Assembly (NCBI GenBank): GCA_036365455.1
Contig: JAWQUS010000026.1
Location: 16,386,001-16,450,000 of the forward strand
Source: Macrosoma leucophasiata
Taxonomy: Eukaryota > Arthropoda > Insecta > Lepidoptera > Hedylidae
Length of the DNA: 64,000 bases
Reading direction: 5' to 3'
Shown piece after piece: positions 45,333 to 56,933 of the stretch. Each line of letters opens with the position of its first letter. Within the stretch, counting starts at the first letter, position 1. A program made the position numbers and the translations under genes. Under the pieces are notes generated by a model. The model ran no database searches. It was not told where the DNA came from and saw only the letters and a list, made by a program, of their open reading frames with translations.

Positions 45333-46104
45333 ATTGGGGCTTCGATAAAGTATTTCGATAAAATTATTCACATATCCGTATTCATATTATCCAGATTCGA
45401 ACAATGTCATATCCTTGACATCCAGTTACAATGGATGTAAAAAAACTCTTAACGGAGCAGTAATTTTTATTTTCCAGTTTCAAATATTTCGTTCTTTACA
45501 AAATACGAGATTAATTAAAACCACGAATGAATCTGCCAAGACCCGCAATTTTTAATAACAAATGTTTGTCGACTTTATCATTGTTTCCGTTACCGATAGT
45601 ACCCCAATAGATGGGTTGCGGGGATGGATGACCTCAAATTATAGTTAATTTTATTCTTTCCTTGGGTCACGGGGTCACCCAGTTTAGAGCCAAACCCCTT
45701 TATTCCATGGACGATGATAAATGCACCTTATAAGCTTCTATATCATTAAGCAAACGCATAGAGTCAATATTTAACTCGTAACTTCTTAAACAAAATAACT
45801 GCCCAATGAAGCAAGCACATAACTTCGGAATGACTGGATATATTTATCTTAATCTTCTTTTGTTGTGTTTGTTATTGTTTAAACAAAGTTAGAGATGTTT
45901 TTTTTTTTTAATTCGCCGTATGGTTAATAACTACTAATAACAAGCTGTTTACCACAACTTCGTCTGTGTGCTCTTTAGTTTTGGTACAAAAAGTGGTATT
46001 TGTCAAGATTTTAACTATCTCTGTAATACTGTATTACATTAATTTCTTTATATATATATTTTGTCTTGAAAATAACACATTCATACACATTTTGGCCATC
46101 ATCC
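45333..46104. other. No gene or repeat recognised
   Basis: AT-rich, no family match. Confidence 0.35.
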
Positions 46105-46170
46105 TGGGTCATTCAGCGATTGCCCGCGATCTTCACCAAATGGTCAGTCCACCTCGCGGGGACTATATCA
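46105..46170 (-). repeat. RTE-type LINE fragment
   Basis: TCATTCAGCGATTGCCCGCG, then ATCTTCACCAAATGGTCAGT, match the segment coding for the end of the RTE reverse transcriptase (compare 29005-29050). Confidence 0.55.
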
Positions 46171-46194
46171 TTAATTTCCCAGCAATAGTAATAG

Positions 46195-46505
46195 TCTAAC
46201 TGCCTCAGTATAGTAGTGGTAGCAGGCCACTACTATTGCGCTGGAGGTCCTGGGTTCGATTCCCGGGTCGGGGACTATCAGATATAACGGTTTAAAATCC
46301 TTTATCTCTGCTTCTATTGGGATTTTTCCATTGTATGGAAGTTTCCCAGTACCCCGGAGTTTGGTAATGTGCCCGGAGATGGCAACAGGTTCGCCACCTG
46401 TTACATGGGCCAAAACGTATCCGGTGAGTCGTGCGTGTCTGCATGTATGATTGAATGCATGCATTTACCTCTTCCTACCCCTTCGGGGATTACAGGCGTG
46501 AAGTT
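46195..46505 (+). mobile_element. tRNA-derived SINE, family C, full copy
   Basis: Plus-strand head AACTGCCTCAGTATAGTAGT, B-box-like GGGTTCGATTCCCGGG, body with GGGATTTTTCCATTGTATGG, end CCTTCGGGGATTACAGGCGT. Confidence 0.75.
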
Positions 46506-46839
46506 TAGTTTGTTTTTTTGTTAGTAATAGTCTAGGTTAAATTAAGGCGGCCAAGACATTCTCCGCTCGTTGAATCTTTTACAATTCATGCTCGACACGT
46601 TACCGATCAATAATAAAATGTTCATCCATAACCATGTTGAATGTAGCAACGTGTAGGTGGTACCAATTCCCGCGAAGATTTTTTAATATTTTTTAGAAAC
46701 TGAAATTGGCAATCCGTTTCTTGGTGCAATGTGATCGTGCATTTTTTATTCAACACGCTGAAACTTGGCTATTTATTTTCTTTGTATTCTAAATGAAGAA
46801 TAATTCTACAGTTCGCCGCAAAATGCTTCCTTGGTTGTA

Positions 46840-46876
46840 GGGTAGTAGTAGGGGTAGTAGGGGTAGGGGTAGTAGG
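46840..46876. repeat. G-rich minisatellite
   Basis: Units of GTAGTAGGG and GTAGGG in a row over about 37 bp. The other strand has the pyrimidine equivalent. Confidence 0.55.
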
Positions 46877-46957
46877 TGAGCATATTAGCCTACCGCAATC
46901 GTGTTTGGTGTTTTTAAAACACCAACAGCATCAACATGTATACACACAAAAAATATC

Positions 46958-47150
46958 TGTTAGGGGCCGTTGAAGTACGTAAGCAGATTTATTACAATTC
47001 TTTACCCCCCCCCCCATCCCCCTTGTCAACAAAAGTAAGCAAAGCTCTTACTCCCTCCCCCCATTGCTTACGTAAACATTTTTCAATTAATGTATTGTTT
47101 TTTTTATCGTTTTATTTTTTTTACATGATTTTATAAGTGAATTTTTGAGT
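46958..47150. repeat. C-run repeat, GGGGCCGTTGAAGTACG type
   Basis: It begins AGGGGCCGTTGAAGTACGTA, contains a run of about 13 C and CCCTCCCCCCATTGCTTACG. GTACGTAAGCA and TGCTTACGTA form an inverted pair. Compare 8634-8760. Confidence 0.45.
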
Positions 47151-47864
47151 ATTCTTTACGTAACCCCCAGCGCGCGGTATTTCCTCTACTCGGTTCTAAA
47201 GCGAGTGCCTAAACGTATGCATTATTTGCGGGAATCCCCAAAAAAGCGTTTCGTTTTCAAGCAAAGACAATGTGAGGGTTGCCATTCGTGTAAAAAAGTA
47301 AATAACTACCGATGACGAAATCATCATCTAGACTCCCCTACCCCCCATGTCATCCAAAAACTTGGCTAGAAGCGCCAGATGGATGTCAACATCAATCAGC
47401 AGATCTAAGTCCACAATCCACGTACAATAAGAGATAAGACGCGTTACGTTTGCTCCAATGAACACTTTCGCTCCATTTATCAGCGTCTACAACTTTGTCC
47501 TTGCGTTCAATACTCGTACTTTCATACATTGTTTTACTGTCCGTGGAATGTGTGTTGTTTTAGAATAATGTGTATATATTTCAAAGATTATTGTTAATTT
47601 TTCACCTTCCAATGTATCGTAGATATCTCCATAACAAATATACCGTGATACGGGCTCCCGCGGTCAAGCGCTTCAAAGCGGTCGCCTACGAACATTTGCA
47701 ACATCAGGAGTTTGACCAGAGGCGCTAAATAGCAACTTGAAATGTAGGCAAGGTACTATTTGAATTACCATTGTTTCATTGTGGTAGCTTCGTGGCACTT
47801 CAATTATTGGCTTACTTGGAGCTAAAGGGCGTGAAGGATTTTGTAAGTTGGTGTTATCTCAGAA

Positions 47865-48150
47865 GAAACGTAACTTCACACCTATAATCCCCGAAGGCGT
47901 AGGCAGAGGTAAATGCGTGCATTCAAGCATACATTATAACACCCACGATTCGTCTGTTACGTTTTGGCCCATGTAACAAGTGGCGAGCCTGTTGACATCT
48001 CCGGGCACGTTACCAAACTCCGAAGTACTGGGAAACTTCCAGTGAATGGAAAAATCCCAACAGAGCCAAATAAGGGATTTTACACTTATATCTCCAGTAG
48101 CCCCCGACCCGGGAATCGAACCCAGGACTCTAGCGGAGCAGTAGTGGAAG
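47865..48150 (-). mobile_element. tRNA-derived SINE, family C
   Basis: From AACTTCACACCTATAATCCC to GACCCGGGAATCGAACCCAG. The last part of the tRNA-like head is replaced by unrelated sequence. Confidence 0.7.
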
Positions 48151-48512
48151 AATGAATATTCCCTTTCTTTATCAAGAAACTTGGGAGTGAATTAAAATAT
48201 GTACTCTCACAGTCATGGAGTCCGTGGTGATGGTAAATGGTTTATTCGGCAAAGTAGGTACAGACAGACATACATAAATTAATTAGTTTGGATTAGCTAC
48301 ATAAATCACCGATTTCTATTTGAAGAGCTATCAAAGGAATACTCTCAAAGCAAAATAGTATCAAAGACAAAGTTTTAATAGAATTCATTTCAATGCTTAA
48401 GAAGCAGGCGAGTTTTAATGTAATAAAAAGTTCCTCTGTCAGTATCAGGAGTTTATTAAAGATCAAGATACTTTGTCAGTTTGTTCGTGATTATAAATTA
48501 TGTTTTTGGGAT

Positions 48513-49082
48513 AGTTTTTTTTCCATACTAATTAACCTTCTATTTATCTAAATAAAACATTTGAAGACCTTGATGGGCATGCTCTATATAAAAAGTTACA
48601 CACCTACGCTCATTTCGTTCTGCGAGTTACTTTCATACGAGGGTGGATCCAAAAGTTCGAAGCCCGACCAAGAAAATGAAAGAAAAGTGGGTCTAATTTT
48701 ATTTTTATTTTTCGACATAGTCTCCATCTAGCTCAACACACTTCTTCCACCTGAACTGCAACTTGTTTATCCCCTCGAAAAAAAAATATACCGGAAGGTC
48801 GGCGAAATACTCGTTTACTGCGACTATCACCTCATCTTTGGTCGAAAATTTCGAGCCACCCAAATGTTTTTTTTAATTTGGAAATAAATGATAATCTGAG
48901 GGGGCTAAATCCGGCGAATAAGGTGGGTGGGGCAGCAATTCGTAGCCACAATAGTTTTAGTTTTTCCATACTAATTAACCTTCTATTTATCTAAATAAAA
49001 CATTTGAAAACCTTGATGGGCATGCTCTATATAAAAAAGTTACACACCTACGCTCATTTCGTTCTGCGAGTTACTTTCATAC
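48513..49082. repeat. Direct repeat of about 122 bp flanking a mariner fragment
   Basis: The blocks at about 48519-48640 and 48961-49081 are nearly identical (both contain TTATCTAAATAAAACATTTG and CTCATTTCGTTCTGCGAGTT). Between them is the 3' end of a mariner (see next entry). Confidence 0.7.
48641..48955 (-). pseudogene. Mariner transposase C-terminal fragment
   Basis: On the minus strand the codons before the stop near 48710 read GINKLQFRWKKCVELDGDYV, preceded by STKDEVIVAVNEYFADLPVY, the recognisable C-terminus of an irritans-type mariner transposase (different from the two cecropia-like copies). One terminal repeat (ACGAGGGTGGATCCAAAAG) is present at the TA near 48640. The 5' part with the catalytic triad is missing. 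Confidence 0.72.
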
Positions 49083-49499
49083 TCGTATATTCAACGAAAT
49101 TGTTGCACAATTCTGAAACTTACTCAAATTAAATAATGCTTAATTTTATCTCTCCCTTTTGTTGTTTGTTTGATTGTGTCTCTAATCACTATTTAAGAAC
49201 TTAACACTCAAAATGATAAATGATGAAGGTTAAATGTTTGAAGTAGTTTGAACAACTAAATCTGATTAATGGTTAAATTAATTAGTTTTAAGCTGCTTGT
49301 AATTAGATTATGAATAATAAGTATCTAACTTTTTTATTTATTGTAAATGAGTATACAAATAACCTTATGGTGCGTATAAGTTCGATTTAAATAATTTACA
49401 AAAAGTATTTCTTTTGCACCTTCTAGAATGTGTGAATTGTGTGATATAACGTCAATGAATATTTTCGTTTTCAATCTAGTTAATGTAGCATAACAACGA

Positions 49500-49690
49500 G
49501 ATACCAGACACCAGAGTCGAGTGGTGGCGCGACCAGCCTGGCGGCGCGACCAGTGTCATTATGTGCCGCCCTGTTCCGGCTTCTGTCCGAGCTGGTTGCG
49601 CGGCCAAATTGGTTGCCAACCAAACGGACACCAAGTGAGTAACTTTCTATACAGCTGTATACATTTTGTTTGGTAGCAGCGACAGCGACT
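49500..49690. repeat. GGCGCGACCAG repeat patch
   Basis: GGTGGCGCGACCAGCCTGG and GGCGGCGCGACCAGTGTC follow each other, and GAGCTGGTTGCGCGGCC is a partial inverse. GC-rich island in AT-rich DNA, of unknown nature. Confidence 0.4.
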
Positions 49691-50142
49691 GGTTACACCG
49701 CCATGGCATCCCGGTGAAATGTAAGAAAAGGCAGCGGAGCGATTCAGTCGCGATTCAATGTCAATTACGACTAATTAATTTTAATTATTTACAGTCCTAG
49801 TTCGGTCCATAAGTTGTAATTTAATATTACCGGCAAAATTCATCCGAAATCTGGTAAGTGCTTTTCACGTAAGGAATAACAAATAATCCATTCTTAAAAG
49901 TTCCAATTCAGGGTAAATAACAAGCAAAAATGTATAAAAATTAAATGGCTGAATATTTCGCGAAACACGACGGGATTCGCTGCAATATACACTCAGTGTG
50001 GGGGGGAAACGCAAACATTTTTTTTCGCTGAATCACGGAATGCAAGCCATGCGATGTTTCAAGTGCTGGAGAGAATTTATTTATAGAGTTACAGGCATAT
50101 TTATTTACTTTGCAATTGCGTAATATCCTATAGGTATTATAC

Positions 50143-50476
50143 AAAACGTAACTTCACGCCTGTAATCCCTGAAGGGGTAGGCAGAGGTAAATGCATGCAT
50201 TCAAGCATACATGCAAACACCCACGATTCGCCGGTTACGTTTTGGCCCATGTAACAAGTGGCGAGCCTGTTGACATCTCCGGGCACATTACCAAACTTCG
50301 AGGTATTGGGAAATTTCCAGAAAATGGAATAATCCCAATAGAACCAGAGATAAAGGACTTTACACCGTTATCTCTGATAACCCCCAACCCGGGAATCGAA
50401 CCCAGGACCTCAGCGTAGTAGTAGTGGCTTGTGTAGTGGCTTGTGGCCTACCACTAGGCTATCAAGGCAGTTAATC
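50143..50476 (-). mobile_element. tRNA-derived SINE, family C, full copy
   Basis: Best preserved copy: AACTTCACGCCTGTAATCCC to CCCGGGAATCGAACCCAGGA and TAGGCTATCAAGGCAGTTA, with a small duplication (TAGTGGCTTGTG) in the tRNA-like head. Confidence 0.78.
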
Positions 50477-50494
50477 AGTTTTGTGGCCGAAACA

Positions 50495-50703
50495 CTACAC
50501 ATCTATACCAATATTACAAAGTAAAGTTTTTAACTTAGATAGTTTGTTTGTATGTAGAGGCTTATCTTCGAAAATACTGAACCGATCATGAAAATTCTTT
50601 CACAATCAGAAATCAACACTATTCGAGTGAGTGCTATATTTTATTATGATAGAAAATGTAAGTAACATTGCACCCGTGCGAAGCCGGAGCGGGTCGCTAG
50701 TCT
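50495..50703. repeat. Interspersed repeat, family I-like, degraded
   Basis: It ends TTGCACCCGTGCGAAGCCGG AGCGGGTCGCTAG, the complement-type end of the AGCGGCTCGCCC repeats. The middle is diverged. Confidence 0.5.
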
Positions 50704-50761
50704 GCTACAAGTTGGTCAGAAGTTAGGTATAGTTGGCAGATATTGAGCGTTATAAATAAAT

Positions 50762-50965
50762 AAATAAAATACGCTTACACTCACAGCCCCACAGTAGGTA
50801 TAAACCTGTGTCGTGGGTGCCGTTATACACATACAACACACACACAAACACCCAGACCCGAAACAAATATCTGTAGCCCATACAAACATTTGTCCCGGTG
50901 CGGGGATCGAACCCGCGACCCTTCGAATCAAACGGTCATCTCACACCGCTGGACTAACCGGGTCG
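50762..50965 (-). mobile_element. tRNA-derived SINE, family B, full copy
   Basis: Very well preserved: the minus-strand head runs from TTGACGACCCGGTTAGTCCA to GGGTTCGATCCCCGCACCGG, the body is complete, and the tail is AAATAAATAAAA-type in complement. Confidence 0.82.
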
Positions 50966-51108
50966 TCAAATATATTCATCCATATAATGCATGCATTATA
51001 GGTATATGCATGCATATTACTCTGTCAGCCCGTTTAGAAAATACAAGCGTGAAGTTAGGTTTTTTAAGCTTGCCAGTTTCCACGCTCCATGATGTACAGT
51101 GCTCAAGA

Positions 51109-51345
51109 TTAAATATTCACACATCGAGCCTAGGAACGAGACGTCGTCTTATTTCGGGTCTGTAGAGCGTTATCTCATTCGCACCGTACCTATTTGACGT
51201 TTGTCGACCATTTCGATCAAGTTTTGACCAATACAGGACTGTCAGTATTTACGTAGGCAGTGTGCAACAGAGATAACTCTCTACGAAGTCGAAACGAGCC
51301 GATCGTCTCTTTCGCAGGCTCGATGTGCAATATTAAGTATTGAGT
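51109..51345. mobile_element. MITE, family G, full copy
   Basis: 237 bp with terminal repeats CACATCGAGCCT and AGGCTCGATGTG inside AATATT, and inner inverted repeats GTAGAGCGTTATCTC and GAGATAACTCTCTAC. Flanks share TTAA-like bases. No ORF. Confidence 0.68.
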
Positions 51346-51635
51346 ACTGTAAGTCATTCAACTATATGACAGTGAATATGCAAATCCTTGATGAAACGAA
51401 GAAATCCTTGGAACCTCGCCCATGGAGCATCATTTGGCCACCATCCAAGATCTGCGAACGATCCCATCGCTTTACCACAAACGATTAAAGGGGTCATCAT
51501 GAATACGATTGTATGAATTCTTCAGCATATTTAGCGGTCAATGTTAGTGTCAATGTCGCCGTAAAAAATTTAAAGAAAGAAAAAAAAAAATATGTCGCAA
51601 CTAAGTACTTTAGTGTAAGCAGTTGTAGACATACA

Positions 51636-51710
51636 AAACGTAACTTCACGCCTATATTCCCTTAATGGAAGGCAGAGGTAAATGCACGCAATCAAATCAA
51701 GCATGTAATT
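51636..51710 (-). repeat. SINE family C, 3' fragment
   Basis: CGTAACTTCACGCCTATATT, then GGCAGAGGTAAATGCACGC. It stops next to the element at 51719. Confidence 0.5.
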
Positions 51711-51718
51711 CAGTTAAT

Positions 51719-51981
51719 CCAAATATGCTGCAAACCTACGCACTTTTTTACGCAACTTTATAATCTAGAGAATATATCCACTAGGTAGCCTATCAAAATT
51801 TGGCCGCAATTTTTTTTTTGCGAAAGATTTTTTTTATTTGTTTTTTCAATAAAATATCGTTTACCTCACGGCAATATGTATAAAGACTCTGAAAATCACG
51901 TCTACCGTTGCGCACTTGGCCGCCCCTGTATTTTCGTTCTGCCCCGTTCATTCTAAAAAATAGGTTTGCAGCATATCTGGG
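51719..51981. mobile_element. MITE-like element, ends ATATGCTGCAAACCTA
   Basis: CCAAATATGCTGCAAACCTA at the left is matched in inverse by TAGGTTTGCAGCATATCTGG at the right (one mismatch). 263 bp, AT-rich inside. The only copy in the window. Confidence 0.5.
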
Positions 51982-52504
51982 TGAACGAAATGATTCTGCA
52001 GTGTGATCCTAACCTATTATTCCCAAGAAGATTTGTGTTTAAATCATTAATTAGAGAAATGTTTAGCCTTCCTTACTTTAAACATTGAGAAGAGTAAAAC
52101 GAATAGGTAGAATAGGTACATACATTTAGTTTTTCTATATTTAATTCAAAATTATTTACTGTACGTCATTATGGACTTTTACATATAAAAAAAACATGTT
52201 TGCTGAAGCACGGGACTGTATAATCTGTATTTATAGTGGGTTCGCTCTGACGCAACAATGTCATGACATGTGTTTAACCGTTTTGTAAAGCTTAATTCAC
52301 ATAGCGCAATTTACATTGGTTGGCATACATTGCGTCCCCCATTCTTCGTACATAAGGAAAAATTATAGGCTCATTAATGCAATGGACAGTGAACGTTTCG
52401 TCACATAACACTAGGTAATTTCGTAATACAAAGAAGGCTATAACTTCTAGTCGCATGGAACGGGGTTTTTTAACCTTAAATTGACTCCAATTTATTGAAT
52501 GTCC

Positions 52505-52655
52505 TTTTTTTGCCGAGACAGAGGCATATCAGCTTAGGCCTCAGCTGTGGCAACGCATCTCATCGAAATCTTTGGTTTTTAAATAGGTATCTATGAGCTA
52601 CAGTATTGAAATACCATTAATGTGAACTGTACGCATGTTTGAATCTTCATTACTA
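52505..52655 (+). repeat. Retroposon family A, old copy
   Basis: CAGAGGCATATCAGCTTAGG, GGCAACGCATCTCATC, AATGTGAACTGTACGCATG. Diverged. Its end abuts MITE E copy 3. Confidence 0.5.
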
Positions 52656-52662
52656 AAAAGGC

Positions 52663-52868
52663 TATTACACGACACGGTATTCAGGGTCCGGCAGAAAGGG
52701 TAGGCGTGGCCTCGCGCCGGCTTACCGCTTATTACACTATCCGGTCGCAGTACAAATACACGGGCCGCTCCGGTCGCCCTAATTAGGGCCCTAATTAACT
52801 AAATGTCTATGTCTTATTACACTACCCTGACCCTTGCTATCGTACCCTGAATACCATGCCGTGTAATA
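52663..52868. mobile_element. MITE, family E (copy 3, inverted)
   Basis: 206 bp, opposite orientation to copies 1 and 2, with TATTACACGACACGGTATTC at its left end and CATGCCGTGTAATA at the right. Confidence 0.7.
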
Positions 52869-53675
52869 TGTCCCATAGAAAAACCGGCAAAAGCGTGTAG
52901 TTCCGTTTACTTATCCGTTTATTACTTATTAAGTTGAAAAAAGGTTTTGAACTTTCCAATGACATGGGTGTAAAAAAAAATCATCCCCATTTTACGTGTA
53001 TTAACATTATATATGTTGCAAAATTTTATTGTGCAACTTTTTGTTTAAATTTATATGTGTGAATCAATCATACCAAATTACAACTTTCTAGTACTAAGAG
53101 TTTCTAAAATATCTTCGGACAGACGGACGGACGGACATGGCGAAACTATAAGGCTTCTTTGTAGGCCACGGAACCCTAAAATAAATTAAGACTTAGATCT
53201 CTAGGCGCCCACATCTTGATCCGTCTGACAAACATAAAATAATCGTTACCTTACAAGAGGTAAACGACCGTCTATCTATACATTTAATTAATTTCGTACG
53301 TCTAGCCAGTCGAGCCTACGAGTTTCAGGGGTGTTTCACAATTACACCGTTTAATTCAATTACCTCTATCTTTTCAACCATTTTCACAACGCGAAACCCA
53401 TAGTATGGAAAAATAGTTCACGGCCCCTCAACTACAAGTTTATTTTTCATGTAGGCACTAGAAGCGTTCAATAATTGAAAGTTACCTTTACGAGGAAGAT
53501 TCTAAAAAAAAAAAAAAAAATATTGTTTCGTAAAGGTAAGGCCATTGATAGATTATTTTAATCATACCGGAGTGATGCGCATGTTTGTGATTTGTAGTTA
53601 AGTTTCGATTAAAAATATGTAAAAGCGAGATCCAGATCAGCGATAAATAAGTTTTCTTGAATAATTTAACTGACT
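52869..53675. other. Mostly unassigned
   Basis: At about 53110-53175 GACAGACGGACGGACGGACA, then AAGGCTTCTTTGTAGGCCAC, is a fragment of a widespread moth repeat; an A run of about 18 lies near 53504. Otherwise nothing is recognised. Confidence 0.4.
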
Positions 53676-53905
53676 TACAATTAAATTCCCGAGGAGATAG
53701 CCAGAGGTAAATGCAGGCATTCCATCATACATGCAAACACTCACGAATCGCCGGTTACATTTTGACCCAGGCGCCCATCCCAGGCACCGGTGACAGTGGG
53801 AAACTGCCAGAAAATCGGAAAATCCCGATAGAACTTTTACCGACCCGGGGATCAAACCTAGTACCCAAGTGTAGCAGTTATGGCCTGCTACCACTACACT
53901 TCTCG
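53676..53905 (-). repeat. SINE family C, diverged
   Basis: AATGCAGGCATTCCATCATA, CGATTTTCTGGC (complement) and GGCCTGCTACCAC remain. An internal deletion shortens it. Confidence 0.55.
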
Positions 53906-54558
53906 ACGAGTTTATAATTGGAAATTCCGCTTCAATTATAACATTGAGACAACGTCAGAAGAAATTAAAACCGCTGTCGGGAAATCTCATAATTCATGTT
54001 TTACTCGGGTTAATAAGCGAATTGTTACACAGCTGAGCGAAACCGGTTCACTCCGCCTCCGTGTCGCAACAGTTAGATCATTAAGCAACGTATCTTTAAC
54101 AATTGACCCAGCTTGGACGCGCGCCAACACAACGTTATTCATCAATTTCCGTTAACAGCTGCCTAATGGTGCGCTCATGAACTTCTGTATTGAATACTTT
54201 ACAAAGTTAACAATATAAGACTGTTGTAGGAACTATTTTCGACGTATATAGGGGTGATTCGTCTCGAGATGGTACCTTCTTGTCTATTTCAACAAGCAAT
54301 CGGCGAGTGCAAAGGACTCTCAGCCTAACTAAATTTAAACAAATGCCTAAGAGAGACGCCTGTGGTCCAATTCTCGGGGGATTGGGCGTTGCTTAATAAT
54401 ATGCGATTAGGGGCGGTGAAAGTTTCGCTCTAGTCATAACCATAATAAAAACATGCGTGTCGTGCTAGAGTCGGGGCGGGAGACGCGACGCCAAACGCAG
54501 GTGAGTTATAGGTCGATTGTTGCAGGGCCGATTGAACTGTCAAAGCCCAAAGTCGTCT

Positions 54559-54701
54559 TAGGGCGAGATTAACAGACCGCACTACGACTTAACTTTCGAG
54601 CAAAGTACGCTTCGAACTGTCAAAACCCATACATTTCTGACAGTTCTAAGCATACTTTGCTCAAAGTAAAGTCGTAGTGCGGTCTGTGAATCTCACCATT
54701 A
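54559..54701. mobile_element. MITE, family H
   Basis: 143 bp, with terminal inverted repeats of about 33 bp containing TAACAGACCGCACTACGACT. Inner AAGCATACTTTGCTCAAAG block shared with 44637-44779. Confidence 0.7.
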
Positions 54702-56325
54702 GTCTTAGGCATCTTCCCTAAGGAGACTAGAAAGAAAAATTCGACTTAACGTGGGGCTCTAGCCCGCAAAAACTGGGATAAGTCCACACCTGACTGTCGA
54801 ATATTTCCTTCACATTTATTGCATTGCATTGGGATGGCAGTAGCGACAAAGCCAAGAACTGCCGAAATAGTGAAGCACGCTCTTTTCAATGCATATTTGC
54901 GAGACTATTTTCAACAATTTTAGCATTATTATAATGTATGTAGCCGGTGTCTATTCATTACATAAGAAAGAGAAAATAAAGAATTATTTGAGATTTAATT
55001 GTTTAATTCAAATCGGACATGACATTTTTATCGAAAATGTATATGTAGTTTTTATGATTGATCAACACGTGACTTGATAATGATGCGATGTTACTCTTAT
55101 CGTTTATTTCTATTTTCCTAACGACTTCATACGTAGTCCGGTCAAATTAGATCAAAATATAACAGTGAAGTGGGTTGAGGGCGTCTCGTCACAGTTTCGC
55201 CTCTATCTCTCTACCAAATTTCATTAAAATCGGTTCAGTCGTTTGAACGTGAAAAGGTAACAGACAGACAGACAAAAGTATTTTTATTTACTTATGACGA
55301 AACGCAATTATTTTTTTGGTGTGACGGAACTGTGACGTTACGCCCCTAACCCAGTGAAGTTACAATAATTCACATCCAACTGAAAATGGGTGAAATCATA
55401 GTTAAAAATATTTTTTAAATTTCAATACGCTTCATAATGCCGACATGTGGAAAATTTGTTATTCAAAAGGTCAAAAGTAAAAAAAAAAAAACAATTTTCA
55501 CCGAAACGTCAAGTTTTATCATAAAATTACTTCTAACGTTTATCATAAAATGTATCTATAAAAAAGGTATCAATATTTTTTTCCTAAGAACTACCGTTTC
55601 TGAGATATACCTACCTATTAAAACCACGAACAGTCGATTTTATTAATGAGAGTTAAGGTCAAATTAAATCGGTTTTTCACTTTTGACCTTGAACTACGTT
55701 TTTTCCACAAATCGGAATCATCATCAATTTAGATTTTTTTTGAATTTGATCAATTTCACCCATTTTCAGCTGGATTGGAATTTTTGTAACTTTGAATATC
55801 TAGATTGGCCGGAATTACGATTTCATGAAAATATAGGTAGGTACCTAGTCGATGCCTTATTCCTGTCTAAACATTGTGTTTATTTAAGGCAAATCTGAAT
55901 CGTCTCGGTATTTTAATTCCCCGATCGAAATATTGATGTATATTTTGTATACCTACCTAATATCAGCAAATAATAAATACTGAATAATTTATTGGAATGT
56001 ATAATTGTATCAATAGGGTTTTCCGACATCCCATATGATACGTACCTACGTAAACCTATCGAATCGTGTATAGTATTCACGTAAACATTCTTATATTAGG
56101 TACACATTCCTGTCCACCCTTGCGAAAAGTACACGCGTGAAGAAGTTTTTAAACTTTCTTTCGTCGCATAGATTAAAATGTTTATTACAAGAAGTTTCCT
56201 ATTGACACCTACACAACCGGTATAATACAATAAGTAGTCACCAAGGCCACTAAATTATGAGAAAAGACTTAAATAATATCGCAGTAACTGTCTATTCTAA
56301 AGAAACAGCGTTATCTCTGTAGTTT
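54702..56325. other. Intergenic, little recognised
   Basis: A piece of the 6074-type repeat (AAATTTCATTAAAATCGGTT and ACGTGAAAAGGTAACAGAC) lies at about 55185-55285 in reverse. The remainder shows only AT-rich sequence and short chance ORFs. Confidence 0.45.
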
Positions 56326-56329
56326 TATA

Positions 56330-56600
56330 AGACAAATACAACATAAAATACTATTGTTGCTTTTCCGTCCATTTCAAGAAAATCCCACGGAACGAACACG
56401 GCGACACGCCGCGCCGCCGTAAACACTTTCGCCTGCATTCGGCGTTCGTCGGCCCCGCTCGCTCCCCACAGCTGACTGGGCCAATGAGCGAGCGAGACGA
56501 CAACGGGCAACAACCGCATGCGCGACAAGGACCGCGCGCCGCGCAACTCGCACCGCCGCCATTTATTTCTTTCTAGTGGTCGCCTCCGTCGTAGTGACAG
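56330..56600 (+). promoter_or_regulatory. CpG-rich promoter of the LRR-Ig gene
   Basis: High-GC, CpG-dense block in AT-rich DNA. It contains a CCAAT box (GGGCCAATGAG at about 56478), an NRF1-like CGCATGCGC (about 56515) and CCGCCGCCATTTATTTC. It lies directly before a 5' exon with a strong donor. The exact start site cannot be read from sequence. Confidence 0.55.
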
Positions 56601-56933
56601 CGTATAATAATCGCGAGAGCTTATTCGTTTTATATGTGAAAATTGTATATTAAGTTTTATTAACACGTTGTTATAATACATCGAGTGCAACCGGTGAACG
56701 TTGGAAATGGGTGACAACATGTGATTGCGTCAATAAGGATACGTGGAGGACGGCAGTATGGTCAGCGTTTTCACATCAGAGTCTGTTGTCAACACCAAAT
56801 AATTTGGATTATGCAAGTGGATGTGAGATGTGAACGAGTATTAGGTGAATGTGTTTTATGTGTACAGCCTATGGATATAATATGCGGTGTTTGTGTGGAA
56901 TATAGTTTGGTGATTTGGAACGTACGGCGTGAG
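56575..56933 (+). other. 5' untranslated exon of the LRR-Ig gene (inferred)
   Basis: The right border is a strong donor, GAG|GTAAGG at 56933/56934. The left border is a guess from the promoter composition. It contains several upstream ATGs, such as ATGGGTGACAACATGTGA at about 56707, closed by near stops. It is inferred to splice to 59182. Confidence 0.5.

Noticed and set aside
46171..46464. ORFs with HVTGGEPVAISGHITKLRGT
   Set aside because: Translation of SINE family C, seen again at 47964 and 50191.
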